54,715 nucleotides of DNA from Xylophilus sp. ASV27 (GCF_016428875.1 NZ_JAELTO010000016.1:1-54715); one strand, 5' to 3'. Positions 21,456 to 30,945 are shown, counted from the first letter of the stretch. Notes: a model not told the origin generated them from the letters alone. Numbers and translations are program-made.

Positions 21456-22559
21456 ATGAGTTCCGAGCCGATTTCCGCCCCTGCGGCGCCGCCCTCCCCG
21501 CCCCTGCTGCCGCCCGCGGCGCTGCGCGACGGGGTCGCACGGCCGCTGGGCATCGTGGCCGCGCTGATCGCCATCGGTGCACTGGCCGCCAGCGTGCTGC
21601 TGTGGCAGCGGCTGTCCTCGATCCAGGAGCAGTTGGCGCGCCAGAGCGCGGACTCCGGCGCGCAGGCGATCGAGGCCCGCACCATGGCGCGCCAGGCCCA
21701 GGAAACCGCGCAGGACGCCGCCACGCGCCTGGGCGTGGTCGAGGCGCGCGTGGCCGAAGTCGCGCTGCAGCGCACCCAGCTCGAGGACCTGATGCAGAGC
21801 CTGTCGCGCACCCGGGACGAGAACCTGGTGGTGGACATCGAATCGGCCCTGCGCCTGGCGCAGCAGCAGACCGAGCTGACCGGCAGCGTCGAGCCTATGC
21901 TGGCCGCGCTGCGCAGCGCCGACCAGCGCATCGGCCGCGCTGCGCAGCCGCGTCTGGCGCCGGTGCAGCGCGCCATCACGCGCGACATCGACCGGGTCAA
22001 GGGGGCCAGCACGCTGGACACGCCGGGCCTGCTGTCGCGCCTGGACGAACTGGTGCGCCAGGTGGACGACCTGCCGCTGCAGAACGCCGTGGCCCGGGTG
22101 TCCGACGCCCGCACCCTGGCGCCGGTGCGCGTGGGCATCGGCACGGCCGAGTCCGCGCCGGGCGCGCAGGCCGATGCCGATGCGTCGTGGTGGCGCCGCA
22201 GCCTGCGCAACGCCTGGGCCACGGTGCGCGACGAGGCGCGCGGCCTGGTGCGGGTCAGCCGCATCGGGCATCCGGAGGCCGTGCTGCTCGCGCCCGAGCA
22301 GTCCTTCTTCCTGCGCGAGAACCTGAAGCTCAAGCTGCTCAACGCGCGCCTGGGAGTGCTGGCGCGGCAGCCCGACTCGGCCCGCGCCGACGTGGCCGCC
22401 GCCGCCGCCGCGCTGGAACGCTATTTCGACACCTCTTCGCGCCGCGTGCAGAACGCCAGCGCCCTGCTGCAGCAGGCGCGCGAACAGTTGAAGAGCGCCG
22501 AGCTGCCGCGCCTGGACGACACCCTGTCGGCGCTGGCCACGGCGGCCACGGGGAGGTAA
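21456..22559 (+). CDS. hemX: HemX-like membrane protein of the haem cluster
   Basis: The 367-residue protein has a Pro/Ala-rich cytoplasmic start, one transmembrane helix at about residues 30-52, then a long helical coiled-coil and periplasmic part. The family is often named uroporphyrinogen-III C-methyltransferase, but no SAM-binding methyltransferase motif is visible, so that label should not be taken as function. Its place between hemD and hemY supports a structural or scaffolding role in haem synthesis. It lies 4 bp before hemY. Confidence 0.88.
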   Translation: MSSEPISAPAAPPSPPLLPPAALRDGVARPLGIVAALIAIGALAASVLLWQRLSSIQEQLARQSADSGAQAIEARTMARQAQETAQDAATRLGVVEARVAEVALQRTQLEDLMQSLSRTRDENLVVDIESALRLAQQQTELTGSVEPMLAALRSADQRIGRAAQPRLAPVQRAITRDIDRVKGASTLDTPGLLSRLDELVRQVDDLPLQNAVARVSDARTLAPVRVGIGTAESAPGAQADADASWWRRSLRNAWATVRDEARGLVRVSRIGHPEAVLLAPEQSFFLRENLKLKLLNARLGVLARQPDSARADVAAAAAALERYFDTSSRRVQNASALLQQAREQLKSAELPRLDDTLSALATAATGR

Positions 22560-22563
22560 GGCG

Positions 22564-23841
22564 ATGCGCGCTGCCCTCTGGTTCCTGGCCCTGTTCGGCA
22601 TGGCCGTGGCCGTGGCCCTGTTCGCCGGCAACAACCAGGGCACGGTCACCGTGTTCTGGCCGCCCTACCGGGTCGACCTGTCGCTCAACCTGGTGCTGCT
22701 GCTGCTGTTCGGCGGCTTCACGCTGCTGCACCTGGCGCTGCGCACGCTGGCCGCGCTGCTGGACCTGCCGGTGCAGGCCGGCCGCTGGCGCACGCAGCAG
22801 AAGGAGCGCGCCATGCACGTGGCGCTGCTCGACGCGCTGGCGCACCTGGCGGCCGGGCGCTTCATCCGTTCGCGCAAGGCGGCCGAGGCCGCCATCGCCC
22901 AGGAGCAGGCGCTGGTCGGCTCGGGCGAACCGCTGGCCCATGCGGTGCAGGTGCGGGCCCTGGCGCACCTGCTGGCGGCCGAGAGCGCGCACGCGCTGCA
23001 GGACCGCGCGGCACGCGAGCAGCATCTGGCCCAGGCGCTGGAGCAGACCGCCGACAACCCCTCGGGCCCGGCCCAGGAGGTGCGCGAGGGCACCCAGCTG
23101 CGCGCGGCCGCGTGGGCGCTGCAGGACCGCGATGCCAACGCGGCGCTCGAATGGCTGGAAGGCCTGCCCCAGGGCGCCGGGCGGCGCACGCTGGCGCTGC
23201 GGCTGCGGCTGCGCGCGGCACGGCTGGCGCGCCACACGCAGTCCGCCCTGGAGACTGCACGCCTGCTGGCCAAGCACCGAGCGTTCTCCACCGCGGCGGC
23301 GCAGAGCATCGTGCGCGGCCTGGCGACCGAACTGCTCAACGGCGCGCATGACGTCGCGCAGCTCACCCGGACCTGGCAGTCGCTGGAGCCGGCCGAGCGC
23401 GCCACGCCCGAGCTGGCCATCCACGCCGCCAGCCGCCTGCAGCAGTTGCAGGGCGACCCGGCCCTGGTGCGCACCTGGCTGCTGCCGGCCTGGGACACCA
23501 TGACGGCCCACGCCGACGCCCTGCCCACTCTGCTGCAGGTGCGCCTGGTGCGCACGCTGGAAGCCGGCATGGATTCGGTGGACGCGGCCTGGCTGGCGCG
23601 CATCGAGGGCGCGCAGCAGCACAACCCGCGCGATCCGCACCTGCAGTACCTGGCCGGCATGGCCTGCCTGCGCCGCCAGCTCTGGGGCAAGGCCCAGCAA
23701 CTGCTGAGCCAGGCCAGCCAGCAGCTGGTGCAGCCCGAACTGCGCAGCAGCGCCTGGCGCGCGCTGGCCGAACTCGCCGAGCAGCGCGACGATGCCGAGG
23801 CGGCCGCCGCGGCCTGGCGCAAGGCCGCGGCCATCCGCTGA
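22564..23841 (+). CDS. hemY: HemY-like membrane protein with tetratricopeptide repeats
   Basis: The 425-residue protein has two N-terminal transmembrane segments (about residues 3-21 and 41-66) forming the HemY N-terminal domain, followed by Ala/Leu-rich helical repeats of TPR type. It is the proteobacterial HemY of the hemCDXY operon, not the Gram-positive protoporphyrinogen oxidase of the same name. Its biochemical role is unclear; a scaffold in the inner membrane is the usual suggestion. It is the last gene before a terminator. Confidence 0.88.
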   Translation: MRAALWFLALFGMAVAVALFAGNNQGTVTVFWPPYRVDLSLNLVLLLLFGGFTLLHLALRTLAALLDLPVQAGRWRTQQKERAMHVALLDALAHLAAGRFIRSRKAAEAAIAQEQALVGSGEPLAHAVQVRALAHLLAAESAHALQDRAAREQHLAQALEQTADNPSGPAQEVREGTQLRAAAWALQDRDANAALEWLEGLPQGAGRRTLALRLRLRAARLARHTQSALETARLLAKHRAFSTAAAQSIVRGLATELLNGAHDVAQLTRTWQSLEPAERATPELAIHAASRLQQLQGDPALVRTWLLPAWDTMTAHADALPTLLQVRLVRTLEAGMDSVDAAWLARIEGAQQHNPRDPHLQYLAGMACLRRQLWGKAQQLLSQASQQLVQPELRSSAWRALAELAEQRDDAEAAAAAWRKAAAIR

Positions 23842-23863
23842 GCCCCTCGGTCCCTTTGCTCAC

Positions 23864-23897
23864 ACGCCCCGCAGCGCCTCGGCACCCGGGGCGTTTT
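23864..23897 (+). terminator. Probable terminator of hemCDXY
   Basis: A 7-bp ACGCCCC/GGGGCGT stem (23864-23870 with 23888-23894) has a 17-nt loop and is followed by T's. Confidence 0.6.
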
Positions 23898-23930
23898 CAC
23901 ATCCGAATGACCCTGCTTGGCACGTCCCAG

Positions 23931-23958
23931 GAATTACGATAAAGTAAACGAATTACGA
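23931..23958. promoter_or_regulatory. AT-rich direct repeat upstream of the VOC gene
   Basis: GAATTACGA occurs twice (23931-23939 and 23950-23958) with a 19-bp period, close to two helical turns. TTAC...GTAA (23934-23947) adds an inverted pair. It lies about 45 bp before the VOC start, a plausible regulator site. Confidence 0.4.
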
Positions 23959-24002
23959 ATAGTTGAATCACAACCCACCTCCATCGAGGACCAGGAGACT
24001 CC

Positions 24003-24647
24003 ATGTCCGCCGTACTCAACACCCCTCCCCGCCTGTCGCCGCAAAGCCTGGCCGCATTGCCGCCCCCGGCGGCCATCCAGCAGTTGCACCACTTCGCCTA
24101 CAAGGCCCGGGATGCCGAGGAGACCCGGCATTTCTATGAGGACATCCTGGGCCTGCCGCTCTACCACATCATCCAGAGCGACCACGTGCCCAGCACGGGC
24201 GAATACTGCCCCTATACGCATTTCTTCTTCCGGCTGAAGGATGGCTCCTTCATCGCCTTCTTCGACATCGGCGACGACGTGAAGGCAGAGCCCTCGCCCA
24301 ACACGCCGCTGTGGATCAACCATGTCGCCTTCCGCGTGGACACGGTGGAGGAACTGGAGAACACCAAGGCCCGGCTGCAGGCGCATGGCGTCGAAGTGCT
24401 GGGCGTGACCGACCACCACATCTTCAAGAGCATCTACTTCTTCGACCCGAACGGCATCCGGCTCGAACTCAGCGCCCAGCTCGCCGACGAGGTGCAGATG
24501 GAGCGCGAAAGCACCACCGCCCACGCCCGCCTGGCCGAGTGGACGGCGCGCAAGGAGCAGTGGCGCCGCGACCGCGCGGCCGGCAAACCGGTCGATCAGC
24601 TCAAGCCGCAGCAGAACGACCGCCCCGAAGTCGGCGCCCGCGCCTGA
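24003..24647 (+). CDS. VOC-superfamily (glyoxalase/dioxygenase-like) protein
   Basis: The 214-residue protein carries one vicinal-oxygen-chelate unit pair. A metal-ligand His sits near residues 29-30 (Leu-His-His-Phe-Ala-Tyr) and a second lies in Trp-Ile-Asn-His-Val-Ala-Phe-Arg-Val. A Glu in Ile-Arg-Leu-Glu-Leu closes the usual metal site. A charged helical C-terminal tail follows. It could be a dioxygenase, isomerase or lyase; the substrate is not readable and it stands alone. The ATG follows AGGAGACTCC. Confidence 0.8.
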   Translation: MSAVLNTPPRLSPQSLAALPPPAAIQQLHHFAYKARDAEETRHFYEDILGLPLYHIIQSDHVPSTGEYCPYTHFFFRLKDGSFIAFFDIGDDVKAEPSPNTPLWINHVAFRVDTVEELENTKARLQAHGVEVLGVTDHHIFKSIYFFDPNGIRLELSAQLADEVQMERESTTAHARLAEWTARKEQWRRDRAAGKPVDQLKPQQNDRPEVGARA

Positions 24648-24652
24648 CGCTT

Positions 24653-24700
24653 CTTTTTTTGTAGCAACAAGCCCAGGAAACACCTGGGCTACAGCCATGA
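24653..24700. repeat. AT-rich intergenic repeat (TAGC...AAGCCCAGG family)
   Basis: TTTTTTTGTAGCAACAAGCC continues into CAGGAAACACCTGGGCTACA, giving an AGCCCAGG/CCTGGGCT stem. It lies just after the VOC stop and probably also ends that transcript. Confidence 0.75.
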
Positions 24701-24777
24701 AGGACCATAAAAGACGCCCAGCCAGGGCACGGCAGGCACTTCAGGCGTCTGGCGGGCAGCGGCCCAGGCGGCACCGG

Positions 24778-24835
24778 TAAAATCCCCGCTCCCCCCGTCA
24801 CGCAAACGGCACCCCAGGGTGCCGTTGCCTTTTTC
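24778..24835 (+). promoter_or_regulatory. valS leader: candidate -10 box followed by a terminator-like hairpin
   Basis: TAAAAT at 24778-24783 resembles a -10 box. About 20 bp downstream, AACGGCACCC (24805-24814) pairs perfectly with GGGTGCCGTT (24817-24826) and is followed by GCCTTTTT. The hairpin ends 17 bp before the valS ATG, so a transcript starting at the -10 would carry an intrinsic terminator inside its leader. This may be an attenuator, or a terminator for an upstream transcript if valS starts later. Confidence 0.55.
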
Positions 24836-24852
24836 CGAGCACCGCCTACGCC

Positions 24853-27747
24853 ATGAGCGACACCCCCGCCTCCACGCCCGCCCAACCCGGGCTCGACAGC
24901 CTGTCCAAGTCCTTCGAGCCCGCCGCCCTCGAGGCGCACTGGGGGCCCGAGTGGGAGAAGCGCGGCTACGCCGCCGCCGGCTACCGCGGCACCGGCGCGC
25001 CCCGGGCGGGCGCAGAGTCCTTCTGCATCCAGTTGCCGCCGCCCAACGTGACCGGTACGCTGCACATGGGCCATGCCTTCAACCACACGGTGATGGACAG
25101 CCTCACGCGCTACCACCGCATGAAGGGCGCCAACACGCTGTGGGTGCCGGGCACCGACCATGCGGGCATCGCCACGCAGATCGTGGTCGAGCGCCAGTTG
25201 CAGGAGCACAAACTCAGCCGCCACGACCTGGGCCGCAAGAACTTCGTCGCCCGCGTCTGGGAGTGGAAGGAAAAGTCCGGCAACACCATCACCACGCAGA
25301 TGCGCCGCATGGGCGACAGCGTGGACTGGAACCACGAATACTTCACCATGGACGACAAGCTCTCGGCCGTGGTGACCGAGACCTTCGTGCGCCTGTACCA
25401 GCAGGGCCTGATCTACCGCGGCAAGCGCCTGGTCAACTGGGATCCGATGCTGAAGACCGCCGTCTCCGACCTGGAGGTGGAAAGCGAGGAGGAAGACGGC
25501 TCGCTCTGGCACATCCGCTACCCGCTGGCCGACGGCAGCGGCGAGTCGCTGGTGGTCGCCACCACCCGCCCCGAGACCATGCTGGGCGACGTGGCCGTGA
25601 TGGTGCATCCGCAAGACGAGCGCTACACCCACCTCATCGGCAGGCAGGTCACTCTGCCGCTGTGCGACCGCACCATTCCCGTGATCGCCGACGACTACGT
25701 GGACAAGGCCTTCGGCACCGGCGTGGTCAAGGTCACGCCCGCGCATGACGTGAACGACTACGCGGTCGGCCAGCGCCACGGCCTGCCGCTGATCGGCATC
25801 CTCACGCTCGACGCCGCCGTCAACGACAACGCGCCCGGGAAGTACCGCGGCCTGGACCGCTTCGTTGCGCGCAAGCAGGTGGTCGCCGACCTCGAAGCCC
25901 TGGGCCTGCTGGTCGAGGTGAAGAAGCATAAGCTCATGGTGCCGCGCTGCGTGCGCACCGGCCAGGTGGTCGAGCCGATGCTGACCGACCAGTGGTTCAT
26001 GGCCATGAACAAGGTCGCCGCAGGCGACGCCACCGGCAAGTCGATCGCGCAGAAAGCCATCGACGCGGTGGACAGCGGCGCGGTGCGATTCGTGCCGGAG
26101 AACTGGGTCACCACCTACCACCAGTGGATGCGCAACATCCAGGACTGGTGCATCAGCCGCCAGCTCTGGTGGGGCCACCAGATCCCGGCCTGGTACGACG
26201 AGGACGGCCAGGTCTACGTCGCCCGCAGCGAGGCCGAGGCGCAGGCCCAGGCCCCCGGCAAGACCCTGACCCGCGACGAGGACGTGCTCGACACCTGGTA
26301 CTCCTCGGCGCTGGTGCCCTTCAGCACCATGGGCTGGCCGGCGCAGACCGACGGCCCGACCGGCGACTACAACCTCTACCTGCCCTCCTCGGTGCTGGTG
26401 ACCGGCTACGACATCATCTTCTTCTGGGTCGCCCGGATGATCATGATGACCACCCACTTCACCGGCCGCGTGCCCTTCAGGGACGTCTACATGCATGGCG
26501 TGGTGCGCGATGCCCAGGGCAAGAAGATGAGCAAGTCCGAGGGCAACGTGCTCGACCCGGTGGACCTGATCGACGGCATCGCGCTCCAACCCCTGCTCGA
26601 AAAGCGAACCCAGGGCCTGCGCAAGCCCGAAACCGCGCCCAAGGTGCGCAAGCAGACCGAGAAGGAATTCCCCGAAGGCATTCCCGCCTACGGCGCCGAT
26701 GCGCTGCGCTTCACCTTCGCCGCCATGGCCTCGCTCGGGCGCAGCGTCAACTTCGACCCCAAGCGCTGCGAGGGCTACCGCAACTTCTGCAACAAGCTCT
26801 GGAACGCCACCCGCTTCGTGCTGATGAACTGCGAAGGCCAGGACTGCGGCCTGCAGGAGCACACCAAGGCCGACTGCGCCCCCGGCGGCAGCGCCCACGG
26901 CTACCTGCGCTTCAGCCAGGCCGACCGCTGGATCACCTCGACCCTGCAGCGCGTGGAGGCCGAGGTCGCCAGGGGCTTTGCCGACTACCGCCTGGACAAC
27001 GTCGCCAGCGCCGTCTACGAGTTCGTCTGGAACGAGTTCTGCGACTGGTACCTGGAGATCGCCAAGGTGCAGATCCAGACCGGCGACGAGGCGCAGCAGC
27101 GCGCCACGCGCCGCACCCTGATCCGCACGCTGGAGACCCTGCTGCGCCTGGCGCACCCGCTGATCCCCTTCATCACCGAGGCACTGTGGCAGAAGGTGGC
27201 GCCCGTGGCCGGCCGTGCCGGGGCCTCGGTCAGCATCGCCGCCTACCCGGAAAGCCAGCCCGAGCGCATTGACCCCGCGGCCGAAGCTTGGGTCGCCCGG
27301 CTCAAGGCCGTGGTTGACGCCTGCCGCACGCTGCGCGGCGAAATGAACGTCTCGCCCGCCACCCGGATGCCGCTGTACGCGGTGGGTGACGCGGACTTCC
27401 TGCGCGCGGCCATGCCCGCGCTGCAGGCGCTGGCCAAGCTCAGCGAGGTCAAGGTGTTCGACGACGAGGCCGCCTGGCAGCAGGCGGCCCAGGCAGCACC
27501 GGTGGCCGTGGTGGGCGATGCGCGCATCTGCCTGCACATGGAGATCGACGTCGCCGCGGAAAAGCAGCGCCTGGGCAAGGAAGTGGCGCGCCTGGAGGGC
27601 GAGATCGCCAAGGCCCACGGCAAGCTCGCCAACCAGGCCTTCGTCGCCAAGGCCCCGCCGGCCGTGATCGAGCAGGAGCACAAGCGCCTGGCCGACTTCG
27701 GCGCCGCGCTGGAGCGCCTGCGCGCGCAGCTGTCGCGGCTGGCATAG
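24853..27747 (+). CDS. valS: Valyl-tRNA synthetase
   Basis: This 964-residue class I aminoacyl-tRNA synthetase charges tRNA-Val. The HIGH-type motif His71-Met-Gly-His74 follows Pro-Pro-Pro-Asn-Val-Thr-Gly. The CP1 editing domain spans roughly residues 200-400, and the KMSKS motif is at 558-562. The C-terminal ~65 residues form the Val-type coiled-coil arm. E. coli ValS has 951 residues. Confidence 0.98.
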   Translation: MSDTPASTPAQPGLDSLSKSFEPAALEAHWGPEWEKRGYAAAGYRGTGAPRAGAESFCIQLPPPNVTGTLHMGHAFNHTVMDSLTRYHRMKGANTLWVPGTDHAGIATQIVVERQLQEHKLSRHDLGRKNFVARVWEWKEKSGNTITTQMRRMGDSVDWNHEYFTMDDKLSAVVTETFVRLYQQGLIYRGKRLVNWDPMLKTAVSDLEVESEEEDGSLWHIRYPLADGSGESLVVATTRPETMLGDVAVMVHPQDERYTHLIGRQVTLPLCDRTIPVIADDYVDKAFGTGVVKVTPAHDVNDYAVGQRHGLPLIGILTLDAAVNDNAPGKYRGLDRFVARKQVVADLEALGLLVEVKKHKLMVPRCVRTGQVVEPMLTDQWFMAMNKVAAGDATGKSIAQKAIDAVDSGAVRFVPENWVTTYHQWMRNIQDWCISRQLWWGHQIPAWYDEDGQVYVARSEAEAQAQAPGKTLTRDEDVLDTWYSSALVPFSTMGWPAQTDGPTGDYNLYLPSSVLVTGYDIIFFWVARMIMMTTHFTGRVPFRDVYMHGVVRDAQGKKMSKSEGNVLDPVDLIDGIALQPLLEKRTQGLRKPETAPKVRKQTEKEFPEGIPAYGADALRFTFAAMASLGRSVNFDPKRCEGYRNFCNKLWNATRFVLMNCEGQDCGLQEHTKADCAPGGSAHGYLRFSQADRWITSTLQRVEAEVARGFADYRLDNVASAVYEFVWNEFCDWYLEIAKVQIQTGDEAQQRATRRTLIRTLETLLRLAHPLIPFITEALWQKVAPVAGRAGASVSIAAYPESQPERIDPAAEAWVARLKAVVDACRTLRGEMNVSPATRMPLYAVGDADFLRAAMPALQALAKLSEVKVFDDEAAWQQAAQAAPVAVVGDARICLHMEIDVAAEKQRLGKEVARLEGEIAKAHGKLANQAFVAKAPPAVIEQEHKRLADFGAALERLRAQLSRLA

Positions 27748-27924
27748 GCACCCGGCCATCCCGGTGGTCCATGGCGCCGCGCGCCACCCGCGGCACATGA
27801 GCCCCGCCGACGCCGAAGGCCGCGGAGCAGGCCATGCGCAGACATCCGCGGAACCGGCACCGCCGGGCCGCAGGATCTGCCCTCGCAGGAGTGAAGCGCG
27901 CAGCCTCGGCATGGCGGCGGTGCT

Positions 27925-28080
27925 TCAGAACTCGTAGTTGGCCGACACCCAGAGCCGCCGCCCTTCCTGGCTGTTGGCATACAGGTTGCCGTAGCTCACC
28001 GGCGGCCGCTGGCCCGGCACCGCGTACGGCTGGAAGTCCAGGAAGTTCTTGTTGAACAGGTTGTAGATCGCCGCAACCAG
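27925..28080 (-). pseudogene. Remnant of a TonB-dependent siderophore receptor (C-terminal end only)
   Basis: About 50 codons ending in a TGA (27925-27927) read as the last beta strands of an outer-membrane TonB-dependent receptor. They include [10 protein letters not shown] and the typical closing Gly-Arg-Arg-Leu-Trp-Val-Ser-Ala-Asn-Tyr-Glu-Phe with a terminal Phe. Further upstream on the minus strand the frame loses receptor character and meets the galU leader, so the other ~650 residues are missing. The stretch from valS to this remnant (27748-27924) shows no convincing gene. Confidence 0.72.
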
Positions 28081-28235
28081 AATGGCCAGGGGGCAGCGGC
28101 AGCGCTCCGGCGGCCGGGCCGGTGCTACCCCTGTCCTATACTTGCCGGCATGCCTACGGGCGCCAACGGCGCGAGCTCTCTGCGCTCGCGCGCAGGCGGC
28201 ACAGCCGCCGCACGACATTCTCAAGACACCCGCAA
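28081..28235 (+). other. galU leader region
   Basis: This non-coding gap lies between the receptor remnant and galU. TATACT at 28137-28142 could be a -10 box, but no good -35 is present. An in-frame GTG at 28122 would add 38 non-conserved, Arg-rich residues to GalU and is not favoured. Confidence 0.35.
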
Positions 28236-29117
28236 ATGACCTCTTCGTCGCGTCGCATCAACAAAGCCGTGTTTCCCGTCGCCGGCCTCGGCACCCGCTT
28301 CCTCCCGGCCACCAAGGCCCAGCCCAAGGAAATGCTGCCCGTGGTGGACAAGCCGCTGATCCAGTACGCGGTGGAGGAAGCCTACGCCGCGGGCATCCGC
28401 CACATGATCTTCGTCACCGGCCGCAACAAGCGCGCCATCGAGGACCATTTCGACACCGCCTACGAGCTGGAGAACGAGCTCGAGGCCGCCAACAAGCACG
28501 CGCTGCTGGCCCTGGTCAAGTCGATCCAGCCGGACGACATGGTGCTCTCCTACGTGCGCCAGCCGCGCATGCTCGGGCTGGGCCATGCCGTGCTCTGCGC
28601 CGAGCACCTGGTGGGCAACGAAGCCTTCGCCGTGCTGCTGGCCGACGACCTGATGGTGGGCAAGCCGCCGGTGCTGGCGCAGATGGCCCAGGTGTTCGAG
28701 CGCACCGGCGGCTCGGTGCTGGCGGTGCAGGAAGTGCCGCAGGACCAGACCAAGCGCTATGGCATCGTGGTCGGCGACATGGTCGAAGACCGCCTGCTCA
28801 AAGTCAATCACATGGTGGAGAAGCCCGATCCGGCCGTGGCGCCCTCGCGCATGGGCGTGGCCGGCCGCTACATCCTCACGCCCGCCGTGTTCGAGCAGAT
28901 CCGCCAGCAGAAGCAGGGCGTGGGCGGCGAGATCCAGCTCACCGACGGCATCTCCGGCCTCATGCAAAGCGAGTGGGTCTACGCCTGGCAGTACGAAGGC
29001 AAGCGCTACGACTGCGGCAGCAAGGAAGGCTTCCTGGAGGCCACCGTGGAACTGGCGCTGCAGCACCCCGAGGTGGGCGTGCATTTCCGCGAATACCTGC
29101 GCCAGCTCGACATCTGA
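28236..29117 (+). CDS. galU: UTP-glucose-1-phosphate uridylyltransferase
   Basis: The 293-residue nucleotidyltransferase makes UDP-glucose for cell-surface and trehalose or galactose metabolism. The nucleotide-binding signature Gly-Leu-Gly-Thr-Arg-Phe-Leu-Pro is near residues 16-23, followed by Lys-Ala-Gln-Pro-Lys-Glu-Met-Leu-Pro. Leu-Ala-Asp-Asp-Leu and Val-Glu-Lys-Pro segments match the family. The ATG at 28236 was chosen from the conserved N-terminus; the Shine-Dalgarno is weak. Confidence 0.95.
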   Translation: MTSSSRRINKAVFPVAGLGTRFLPATKAQPKEMLPVVDKPLIQYAVEEAYAAGIRHMIFVTGRNKRAIEDHFDTAYELENELEAANKHALLALVKSIQPDDMVLSYVRQPRMLGLGHAVLCAEHLVGNEAFAVLLADDLMVGKPPVLAQMAQVFERTGGSVLAVQEVPQDQTKRYGIVVGDMVEDRLLKVNHMVEKPDPAVAPSRMGVAGRYILTPAVFEQIRQQKQGVGGEIQLTDGISGLMQSEWVYAWQYEGKRYDCGSKEGFLEATVELALQHPEVGVHFREYLRQLDI

Positions 29118-29150
29118 GGCCGGCCGGCGCGCCGCCAGCGCCACCCCGGT

Positions 29151-29378
29151 TCAGCGGCGGCGCAGGATGTGGATGTGCTCCTCGGCCACGGTCTGCTGCT
29201 CCACCAGCTCATTGCCGGTCTGGCGGGCGAAGGCCTGGAAATCGCGTATAGAGCCGGCATCGGTGGACACCACGCGCAGCAACTGGCCGCTGTGCAGCTC
29301 CGACAGCGCCTTCTTGGCCTTGAGGATCGGCAGCGGGCAGTTCAGGCCGCGGGTATCGAGTTCTTTGTGGACGTCCAT
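29151..29378 (-). CDS. TusA/SirA-family sulfurtransferase-like protein
   Basis: The 75-residue protein has the family Cys14-Pro-Leu-Pro17 motif after Asp-Thr-Arg-Gly-Leu-Asn, followed by an amphipathic helix. TusA relays persulfide sulfur for tRNA thio-modification and molybdenum cofactor; SirA-like relatives often lack proof of this role. It converges on galU and lies downstream of a NUDIX gene on the same strand. An in-frame ATG at 29402 would extend it into the NUDIX end, and the conserved N-terminus favours 29378. Confidence 0.85.
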   Translation of the reverse strand: MDVHKELDTRGLNCPLPILKAKKALSELHSGQLLRVVSTDAGSIRDFQAFARQTGNELVEQQTVAEEHIHILRRR

Positions 29379-29391
29379 GGTGGGCGGGATT

Positions 29392-29940
29392 CTAGGCTGC
29401 AACTTCCACGGCCGGCCGTGCCGGCCCGTCGACGAAGACCGGCTCGTGGCCGCGCGAGCGCAGCCAGTCGGCCAGCGCCTGGCCGGTGCCGGAAGGCCAG
29501 CAGCGCAGGTCCTGCAGCTCGAACAGGCGGTACTCCGCCAGTTCCGGCGACAGCCGGACCTCGCCCCGCGCCTGCACGTGGTAGACGATCAGCACCTGGT
29601 TCATGCGCTGGAAGTCGTAGACGCCGATCAGCCTCACCGCCAGGGCATCGAGCCGGGTTTCCTCCTTGACCTCGCGCGCAATGCCTTCCTCCGGCGTCTC
29701 GCCGGCTTCCATGAAGCCGGTGATCAGGGCGAACATGCGGTGCGTCCAGGCCGCGTTGCGCGCCAGCAGGACCTTGCCGTCCACCTCGACGACGGCGCCC
29801 AGCACCGGCGTGGGGTTGTTCCAGTGGGTCCAGCCGCAGGCCGCGCAGCGCAGGCGCAGCTTCTCACCGCCGTCTTCCATCTGCGCCATCGGCGCGAGCG
29901 CCCCCGCGCACATCGGACAGAATCGGTAGCTCTGCTGCAT
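29392..29940 (-). CDS. NUDIX hydrolase with N-terminal zinc ribbon
   Basis: The 182-residue protein starts with a four-Cys zinc ribbon (Cys8, Cys11, Cys32, Cys35). A complete Nudix box follows: Gly75-x5-Glu81-x7-Arg89-Glu90-Val-Lys-Glu93-Glu94, where the glutamates bind Mg2+. Zn-ribbon Nudix proteins of this layout hydrolyse NADH, ADP-ribose or similar nucleoside diphosphates; the substrate is not certain. It lies 13 bp upstream of the tusA-like gene and may share its transcript. Confidence 0.9.
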   Translation of the reverse strand: MQQSYRFCPMCAGALAPMAQMEDGGEKLRLRCAACGWTHWNNPTPVLGAVVEVDGKVLLARNAAWTHRMFALITGFMEAGETPEEGIAREVKEETRLDALAVRLIGVYDFQRMNQVLIVYHVQARGEVRLSPELAEYRLFELQDLRCWPSGTGQALADWLRSRGHEPVFVDGPARPAVEVAA

Positions 29941-30000
29941 TGCTATGTTTTTAATAGCTACAAGCCCAGTAAATACCTGGGCTTCAAGGCATTTTCATTG
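29940..30000. repeat. AT-rich intergenic repeat (TAGCTACAAGCCCAG family)
   Basis: TTGCTATGTTTTTAATAGCT leads into ACAAGCCCAGTAAATACCTG and GGCTTCAAGGCATTTTCA. The stem is AAGCCCAG/CTGGGCTT. It fills the 64-bp gap between the NUDIX start and the cysM stop and is the best-kept copy in the window. Confidence 0.85.
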
Positions 30001-30004
30001 AAAT

Positions 30005-30907
30005 TCAGGCGGGAAACACGCCCGTGGACAGATAACGGTCACCACGATCGCAGACGACGAAGACGATGGTCGCGTTCTGCTCGCGCTGCGAGATCTGCTG
30101 CGCCACCCAGCAGGCGCCCGCCGCCGAGATGCCGCCGAAGATGCCCTCCTCGCGCGCCAGGCGGCGGCACATTTCCTCGGCATCGGACTGGCTGACCAGC
30201 ACCGTCTCGTCGACCACGCTGGCGTCGTAGATCTGCGGCATGTACGCCTCGGGCCACTTGCGGATGCCCGGAATGCGCGAGCCTTCCGCCGGCTGCGCGC
30301 CGACGATGCGCACCGAGGGCTTCTTTTCCTTGAGGTAGCGGCCGACGCCGGTGATGGTGCCGGTGGTGCCCATCGCGCTCACGAAGTGGGTGATGCGGCC
30401 GTGCGTGGCATCCCAGATCTCGGGGCCGGTGGTCTCGTAGTGGATGCGCGGGTTGTCGGTGTTGGCGAACTGGTCCAGCACCCGGCCCTTGCCGTCCTTC
30501 TGCATCTGCTCGGCCAGATCGCGCGCGTACTCCATGCCGCCGCTCTTGGGCGTGAGGATCAGTTCCGCGCCAAAGGCCTTCATGGTCTGCGCACGCTCGA
30601 TGGACAGGTCCTCCGGCATGATCAGCAGCATGCGGTAGCCCTTGATGGCCGCGGCCATCGCCAGCGCGATGCCGGTGTTGCCCGACGTGGCCTCGATCAG
30701 CACGTCGCCGGGTTGGATGTCGCCGCGCTCCTGCGCGCGCTGGATCATCGACAGCGCCGGCCGGTCTTTCACCGACCCGGCCGGGTTGTTGCCCTCGAGC
30801 TTGCCGAGCACCACGTTGCCCGAAACCGCGCCCTCGGCCGCCCCGATGCGCTGCAGCGCCACGAGCGGCGTGCGTCCGATGGTGTCCTCGATGGTGGGAT
30901 ATTGCAT
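30005..30907 (-). CDS. cysM: Cysteine synthase B (O-acetylserine sulfhydrylase)
   Basis: The 300-residue PLP enzyme forms cysteine from O-acetylserine and sulfide or thiosulfate. The PLP lysine is Lys47 in Asn-Pro-Ala-Gly-Ser-Val-Lys-Asp-Arg. The phosphate-binding loop Thr-Ser-Gly-Asn-Thr-Gly-Ile-Ala and the Gly-Gly-Ile-Ser-Ala-Ala-Gly segment fit CysM more than CysK. The ATG at 30905-30907 was chosen; a longer frame would run antisense through the tRNA gene. It is divergent from tRNA-Leu. Confidence 0.95.
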   Translation of the reverse strand: MQYPTIEDTIGRTPLVALQRIGAAEGAVSGNVVLGKLEGNNPAGSVKDRPALSMIQRAQERGDIQPGDVLIEATSGNTGIALAMAAAIKGYRMLLIMPEDLSIERAQTMKAFGAELILTPKSGGMEYARDLAEQMQKDGKGRVLDQFANTDNPRIHYETTGPEIWDATHGRITHFVSAMGTTGTITGVGRYLKEKKPSVRIVGAQPAEGSRIPGIRKWPEAYMPQIYDASVVDETVLVSQSDAEEMCRRLAREEGIFGGISAAGACWVAQQISQREQNATIVFVVCDRGDRYLSTGVFPA

Positions 30908-30945
30908 GCATGCACTGTGCCATAATTTCGGACTTCGCTCCCAGC

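Noticed and set aside
24601-27912. A 1103-codon open frame on the minus strand antisense to valS
   Set aside because: The same shadow effect; valS on the plus strand has HIGH and KMSKS motifs and full length.
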